This document shows positions 3,152 through 6,036 of a DNA stretch of 6,036 nucleotides, in pieces. The position numbers were made by a program, and so were the translations under genes. Below the pieces are notes generated by a model. The model was not told where the DNA came from. It ran no database searches and saw only the letters and a list, made by a program, of their open reading frames with translations. Each line of letters starts with the position of its first letter. Position 1 is the first letter of the stretch. The DNA is from Christensenella sp. UBA2853 (GTDB taxonomy: Bacteria > Bacillota > Clostridia > Christensenellales > Aristaeellaceae): contig DEFL01000006.1 of assembly GCA_002350845.1 (NCBI GenBank), positions 1 to 6,036 of the forward strand, read 5' to 3'.

Positions 3152-5281
3152 ATGCTTTTTATCAATGAATCACCCACCAAACGCATCGGCGACCTCGAAT
3201 ATGGCCCAGGACACGTATTACCCCTTGGCGCCACACTCATGTTTGACGGCGTGAACTTCAGCGTGTTTTCAAAGGAGGCGACGTCCTGCACGCTGGTCCT
3301 GTACCATCACGGACAGAAGGTGCCCTTCCAAGAGATCCCGTTTCCCGATTCTTTTCGGATCGGGCATGTTTATTCCATGATGGTGTATGGGCTCAATATC
3401 GAAACCATCGAATACGGGTATCGGTTTGACGGTCCCTATGACCCGAAAAAGGGGCTGCGCTTTGATAAAAACCGCGTCCTGTTGGATCCGTTTGCGCGCT
3501 CCATCTCCGGCAGGTCAGTTTGGGGTATAGAGCCAGATTACACCAACCCCTTCCAGTATCGCGGACAGATTATTCGGGAGGACTATGACTGGCTGGGCGA
3601 CAAGCCGCTGGAAATGCATCCCTCCGACCTGGTGATCTACGAATTGCACCTGCGCTCCTTTACCCAGCATCCAGCCAGCGAAGTGCGCTACCGGGGTACC
3701 TATGCGGGCCTGATTGAGAAGATTCCTTACCTCAAGGCGCTGGGCGTCAACTGTGTGGAGCTCATGCCTATCTTTGAATTTGACGAATTCGAGAATAGCC
3801 GGGAGGTCAACGGCAGGCGTCTGGTTAATTACTGGGGTTACTCCACCGTAGGCTTTCTGGCGCCGAAGGCAGGGTACGCGGCCTCCGCGCGTTTCGGCAT
3901 GGAGGCGGACGAGCTGAGGCACATGATCCGAACCCTCCACCAGAACGGCATTCAGGTCATACTGGACGTGGTGTTCAACCACACGGCGGAAGGCGGTGAA
4001 GGCGGCCCCTCGATCTCCTTTAAGGGCATCGACAACCGGACCTATTACCTGCTTACGCCTGACGGGGGCTACATCAACTACAGTGGTTGTGGAAACACCA
4101 TGAACTGCAATAATCCTGTGGTGCGGAACCTGATGCTCGGTTGCCTGATCTATTGGGTGGCGGCATTCCATGTGGACGGCTTCCGCTTTGACCTGGCCTC
4201 GATACTCAGCCGGGATGAGAAGGGTGTACCGATGATGAATCCGCCGCTGCTGGAGAGCATTGCTTGCGACGAAGTGCTGGGAAAGACGCTGCTGATTGCT
4301 GAAGCCTGGGACGCCGGCGGCCTGTACCAGGTGGGCACGTTCCCTGCATACGGGCGATGGTCGGAGTGGAACGGCATGTATCGCGACTGTCTGCGCCGGT
4401 TCATTAAGGGTGAAGCGGAACGCTTGCCGGAATTGATATTGCGAATACGTGGCTCCGATGACCTGTACCGGCAGCGCGGGCCGACGGCCTCCATCAACTT
4501 TGTCACCTGCCATGACGGCTTTACGCTGTACGACCTGGTATCCTACAACGAAAAGCACAACTGGGACAACGGCGAGGAAAATCGCGACGGAACAAATGAT
4601 AACGCGAGCTGGAACTGTGGCGCGGAGGGTAGTACCGACGACCCTGAAATCATCGCGTTGCGTATGCGGCAGATGAAGAACATGCTGACTGTGCTGCTCA
4701 CTAGCCGGGGTATACCGATGCTGCTCTCCGGCGATGAGTTTGCCAACACTCAGTATGGCAACAACAATGCTTACTGCCAGGATAACGAAATCTCCTGGCT
4801 GGACTGGAACCAGTTGGAAAGGTACAGGGACCTGTATGACTATGCGCGTCGGTTGATCGCTTTCAGGAAGGCCCATCCGGTGCTTCGCGCTGACGGCTAC
4901 GACTTCTCGCACAACGGCACCGGCTATCCTGAGTTGTCCTTCCATGGCACACAGGCGTGGAATTTGGACGAACATAGTCCTGGGTTGAGCTTCGCCTACA
5001 TGTACGCCGAAGACCATGTACGGTATTGTACGGAGCGCGATGCCTTTATCTACGTTGCAGTGAACGCCTATTGGGAGACGCAACACTATGGCTTGCCGAT
5101 ACTGCCGGAGGGGTTTCAATGGGGGCTTGCCTTTGAAAGCCATGACGTTTCCACTGATGTGAATGATGAGCGCCCGCTGGAGGATCAATCTGGCATTGTG
5201 CTGGGACCTCGCTCCGCCGCAGTTCTCATTGGCAGTATGCATTTACTGCCACGCTTGGAAGAAGGTTGCTCGACCGTATGA
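3152..5281 (+). CDS. glgX: Glycogen debranching enzyme, isoamylase type (GH13)
   Basis: Complete protein of 709 residues, the usual length for GlgX. In the cytoplasm it hydrolyses alpha-1,6 branch points of glycogen, mainly short stubs left by glycogen phosphorylase. The N-terminal carbohydrate-binding module (CBM48-like) spans about residues 16-120: PLGATLMFDGVNFSVFSKEA, ...EYGYRFDGPYDP. The catalytic barrel starts near YELHLRSFT (163-171). The GH13 regions are all present: I, DVVFNH (272-277); II, GFRFDLA with nucleophile D347; III, AEAWD with acid/base E384; IV, TCHDGFT with D455. LLSGDEFANTQYGNNNAYCQDNEISWLDW (524-552) is typical of the GlgX/isoamylase branch, and a beta-sandwich C-terminal domain follows from about residue 600. 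AGAGGAAA (3139-3146) lies shortly before the ATG. No other glycogen gene is in the window. No intrinsic terminator is seen within about 150 bases downstream. Confidence 0.95.
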   Translation: MLFINESPTKRIGDLEYGPGHVLPLGATLMFDGVNFSVFSKEATSCTLVLYHHGQKVPFQEIPFPDSFRIGHVYSMMVYGLNIETIEYGYRFDGPYDPKKGLRFDKNRVLLDPFARSISGRSVWGIEPDYTNPFQYRGQIIREDYDWLGDKPLEMHPSDLVIYELHLRSFTQHPASEVRYRGTYAGLIEKIPYLKALGVNCVELMPIFEFDEFENSREVNGRRLVNYWGYSTVGFLAPKAGYAASARFGMEADELRHMIRTLHQNGIQVILDVVFNHTAEGGEGGPSISFKGIDNRTYYLLTPDGGYINYSGCGNTMNCNNPVVRNLMLGCLIYWVAAFHVDGFRFDLASILSRDEKGVPMMNPPLLESIACDEVLGKTLLIAEAWDAGGLYQVGTFPAYGRWSEWNGMYRDCLRRFIKGEAERLPELILRIRGSDDLYRQRGPTASINFVTCHDGFTLYDLVSYNEKHNWDNGEENRDGTNDNASWNCGAEGSTDDPEIIALRMRQMKNMLTVLLTSRGIPMLLSGDEFANTQYGNNNAYCQDNEISWLDWNQLERYRDLYDYARRLIAFRKAHPVLRADGYDFSHNGTGYPELSFHGTQAWNLDEHSPGLSFAYMYAEDHVRYCTERDAFIYVAVNAYWETQHYGLPILPEGFQWGLAFESHDVSTDVNDERPLEDQSGIVLGPRSAAVLIGSMHLLPRLEEGCSTV

Positions 5282-5424
5282 AGGAGCTTTGTAAGGCGAT
5301 TCCACGTCGGCTGGTGGGGGGTGTTGTGGCGGGGACCCCAGTGCTGCAATAGTTGGCAGTAATCCCCAGCGTGAGAGAAACGATAGCTTATGAGAAGCGG
5401 CCGATGGGAATCTGTACCAAAACC

Positions 5425-5460
5425 ATGTACCAAACTTTTTCTCATATTAGTTTGGTACAT
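5425..5460. repeat. Inverted repeat ATGTACCAAAC, 11 bp, 14-base spacer
   Basis: ATGTACCAAAC (5425-5435) is perfectly matched by GTTTGGTACAT (5450-5460). A third copy of the core TGTACCAAA lies just upstream in direct orientation (5413-5421). No T run follows on either strand, so it is not a normal intrinsic terminator. It may be an operator pair, an RNA hairpin at the end of the glgX message, or the end of a lost small element. Confidence 0.75.
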
Positions 5461-5546
5461 AAAGTCTGGTCAAACCAAAAGGTCGCATGTCTGTGTCCGG
5501 TTCTGACTGGTTCTTACCGTTTCCAACATCTAATGTCTGATTCTTA

Positions 5547-5559
5547 TTGGTCTGACCAA
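5547..5559. repeat. Palindrome TTGGTC-T-GACCAA
   Basis: A perfect 6-bp inverted repeat with one central base. It lies in a stretch (about 5464-5580) where TCTG, TGGTC and CCAGACA recur, including the direct pair CCAGACA/CCAGACA at 5567-5581. It may be a protein-binding site; the function is unknown. Confidence 0.5.
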
Positions 5560-5759
5560 AAAATACCAGACATGGCCAGACAAAACCGGTAAAAAAGTCC
5601 GTTGCAGTCCGGGGAGGTCGTGTAAAGTGGGTGTCCGGTTTTATCCGGTTACGCAACTAAACTCTAACATAAGAAGTCTGAAAACTGTGAAAAATAAATA
5701 AGAAAAAGTTGATATGCTATTGCAAGCCTACCAACTTTTGTGGCTAAGGGCTCTTATTT

Positions 5760-5768
5760 TGATACAAT
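5760..5768 (+). promoter_or_regulatory. Possible extended -10 promoter element leading into the GGTTGCA cluster
   Basis: TGATACAAT is an extended -10 with one mismatch to TATAAT. A weak -35, TTGTGG (5738-5743), lies 19 bases upstream. Transcription would start around 5775, exactly at the first TGCAACC motif, a position suited to a repressor site. No gene follows on the plus strand before the hsp20 terminator, so any product would be a short RNA. Speculative. Confidence 0.3.
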
Positions 5769-5858
5769 TGCAACCCGGTTCCAGTCCTGTATCCTGCAAC
5801 CGGTTGCATCACCCGGAGGGGGTTGCAGGGGGTTGCATCATCCGGGCAGGGGGTTGCA
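5769..5858. repeat. Cluster of six GGTTGCA motifs, including a 14-bp palindrome
   Basis: TGCAACC occurs at 5769-5775 and 5795-5801, and its complement GGTTGCA at 5802-5808, 5821-5827, 5831-5837 and 5852-5858. The copies at 5795-5808 form the perfect palindrome TGCAACCGGTTGCA. Its central CG and half-sites resemble LacI-family operators. The direct copies start 19, 10 and 21 bases apart, close to whole helical turns, and two of them extend into a longer shared unit, GGTTGCATCA(C/T)CCGG. No flanking gene starts here, so the role is unknown. Confidence 0.7.
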
Positions 5859-5874
5859 TTGACCTTTCAATAAG

Positions 5875-5907
5875 AAAAGGGACTCACCACGGTTGGTGAT
5901 GAGCCCC
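5875..5907 (-). terminator. Intrinsic terminator of the hsp20 gene
   Basis: On the minus strand, GGGGCTCATCAC (5907-5896) pairs with GTGGTGAGTCCC (5890-5879) over 12 bp including two G-U pairs. The loop has five bases, and TTTT (5878-5875) follows directly, then a further T-rich stretch. It lies 37 bases beyond the hsp20 stop codon. On the plus strand no T run follows. Confidence 0.85.
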
Positions 5908-5943
5908 TCGATTGGTTCAGTTTGCTTGGGATGCGCGTCTTTA

Positions 5944-6036
5944 TTATCCTTCGATAGCAATCAGCTTCTTTTCAGGAAGCTTCTTCTCTGCCTTCTTCGG
6001 GATGTTCAGGCTTAGCACACCATGCTCCAGCTTTGC
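5944..6036 (-). CDS. Hsp20/alpha-crystallin small heat-shock protein (C-terminal end only)
   Basis: The last 30 codons enter from the right edge of the window on the minus strand and end at TAA 5946-5944, with a second in-frame TAA right after it. The text AKLEHGVLSLNIPKKAEKK then LPEKKLIAIEG contains the end of the alpha-crystallin domain (the beta-strand G-V-L-S-L-N-I-P-K, usually written DGVLTVxIPK) and the C-terminal tail with the IAI form of the I-x-I/V anchor. In the family, this anchor docks into a neighbouring subunit when the ATP-independent holdase assembles into oligomers. The protein binds unfolding proteins in the cytoplasm during stress. The promoter and N-terminal arm lie outside the window, so heat-shock control cannot be judged. 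Confidence 0.88.
   Translation of the reverse strand, partial: AKLEHGVLSLNIPKKAEKKLPEKKLIAIEG

Larger units (their letters stand above)
5282..5943. other. Gene-free, repeat-rich gap between convergent genes
   Basis: This 662-base stretch separates glgX (+) from the hsp20 gene (-). Open frames here are short, lack ribosome sites and are compositionally odd (runs of S, Q, R and W), so I find no credible protein gene. It holds an inverted repeat at 5425-5460, a degenerate TCTG/CCAGA-rich stretch at about 5464-5580, a spaced AAAACCGG/CCGGTTTT pair (5582-5589 and 5635-5642), an A-rich segment (5650-5710), an AAAAGTTG/CAACTTTT pair (5704-5711 and 5732-5739), the GGTTGCA repeat cluster (5769-5858) and the hsp20 terminator. 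A large gap between convergent genes is unusual, because no promoters of flanking genes are needed there. Confidence 0.75.

Noticed and set aside
3515..5242. A 575-codon open frame on the minus strand opposite glgX
   Set aside because: It is the antisense shadow of glgX, which has every GH13 catalytic motif. The shadow has no recognisable domain and no ribosome site.
5353..5592. A 79-codon plus-strand frame and the overlapping minus-strand frame 5447-5656
   Set aside because: They have no ribosome sites, run through repeats and palindromes, and look compositionally unlike the real genes.
5769..5858. GGTTGCA repeats as a CRISPR array or plasmid origin iterons
   Set aside because: The units are only 7-16 bases, of mixed orientation and with spacers of 3-14 bases, unlike CRISPR. 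There is no replication gene, DnaA box or AT-rich melting region arranged as in an origin.
5714..5899. A 61-codon plus-strand frame across the GGTTGCA cluster
   Set aside because: It translates the repeat units and the terminator stem, and has no ribosome site.

Overview
The window looks like chromosomal DNA of an anaerobic Firmicute of the class Clostridia, probably a gut organism. This is inferred from strong AGGAGG-type ribosome binding sites, extended -10 promoters (TGnTATAAT), and the protein families present: fumarate-reductase-type flavoprotein, DUF3592, Sel1 repeats, HTH/zinc-ribbon recombinase partner, DUF1638 and GlgX. I could not test the taxonomy by a search.

Layout. (1) 2-196, + strand: the 3' end of a flavocytochrome c/fumarate reductase-like flavoprotein, closed by a strong intrinsic terminator. 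(2) 357-1202, - strand: a broken Sel1-repeat gene downstream of an intact two-helix DUF3592 membrane protein that has its own promoter. (3) 1366-1572, + strand: a small Cro/C1-type HTH regulator, divergent from the DUF3592 gene. (4) 1609-3015: an island of gene debris. It holds the tail of a probable site-specific recombinase, the first 22 or so codons of its HTH/zinc-ribbon partner, an intact secreted-protein gene with its own promoter, a zinc-knuckle piece of the same partner gene, an internal piece of a DUF1638 protein, and the 3' end of a group II intron (domains V and VI, no reverse transcriptase). (5) 3152-5281, + strand: a complete glycogen debranching enzyme, glgX. (6) 5282-5943: a 662-base gap between convergent genes, free of convincing genes but rich in inverted and direct repeats, including a 14-bp LacI-operator-like palindrome and six copies of GGTTGCA. 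(7) 5944-6036, - strand: the C-terminal end of an Hsp20 small heat-shock protein with its terminator.

The intact genes (DUF3592 protein, HTH regulator, secreted protein, glgX) do not form one pathway. Each has, or appears to have, its own promoter. The most notable part is the debris island. A mobile-element gene pair and an intron remnant have been cut and rejoined around a surviving secreted-protein gene, just upstream of a housekeeping glycogen gene. I see no clearly new biological system; the best leads are the mosaic island and the repeat-rich convergent gap.
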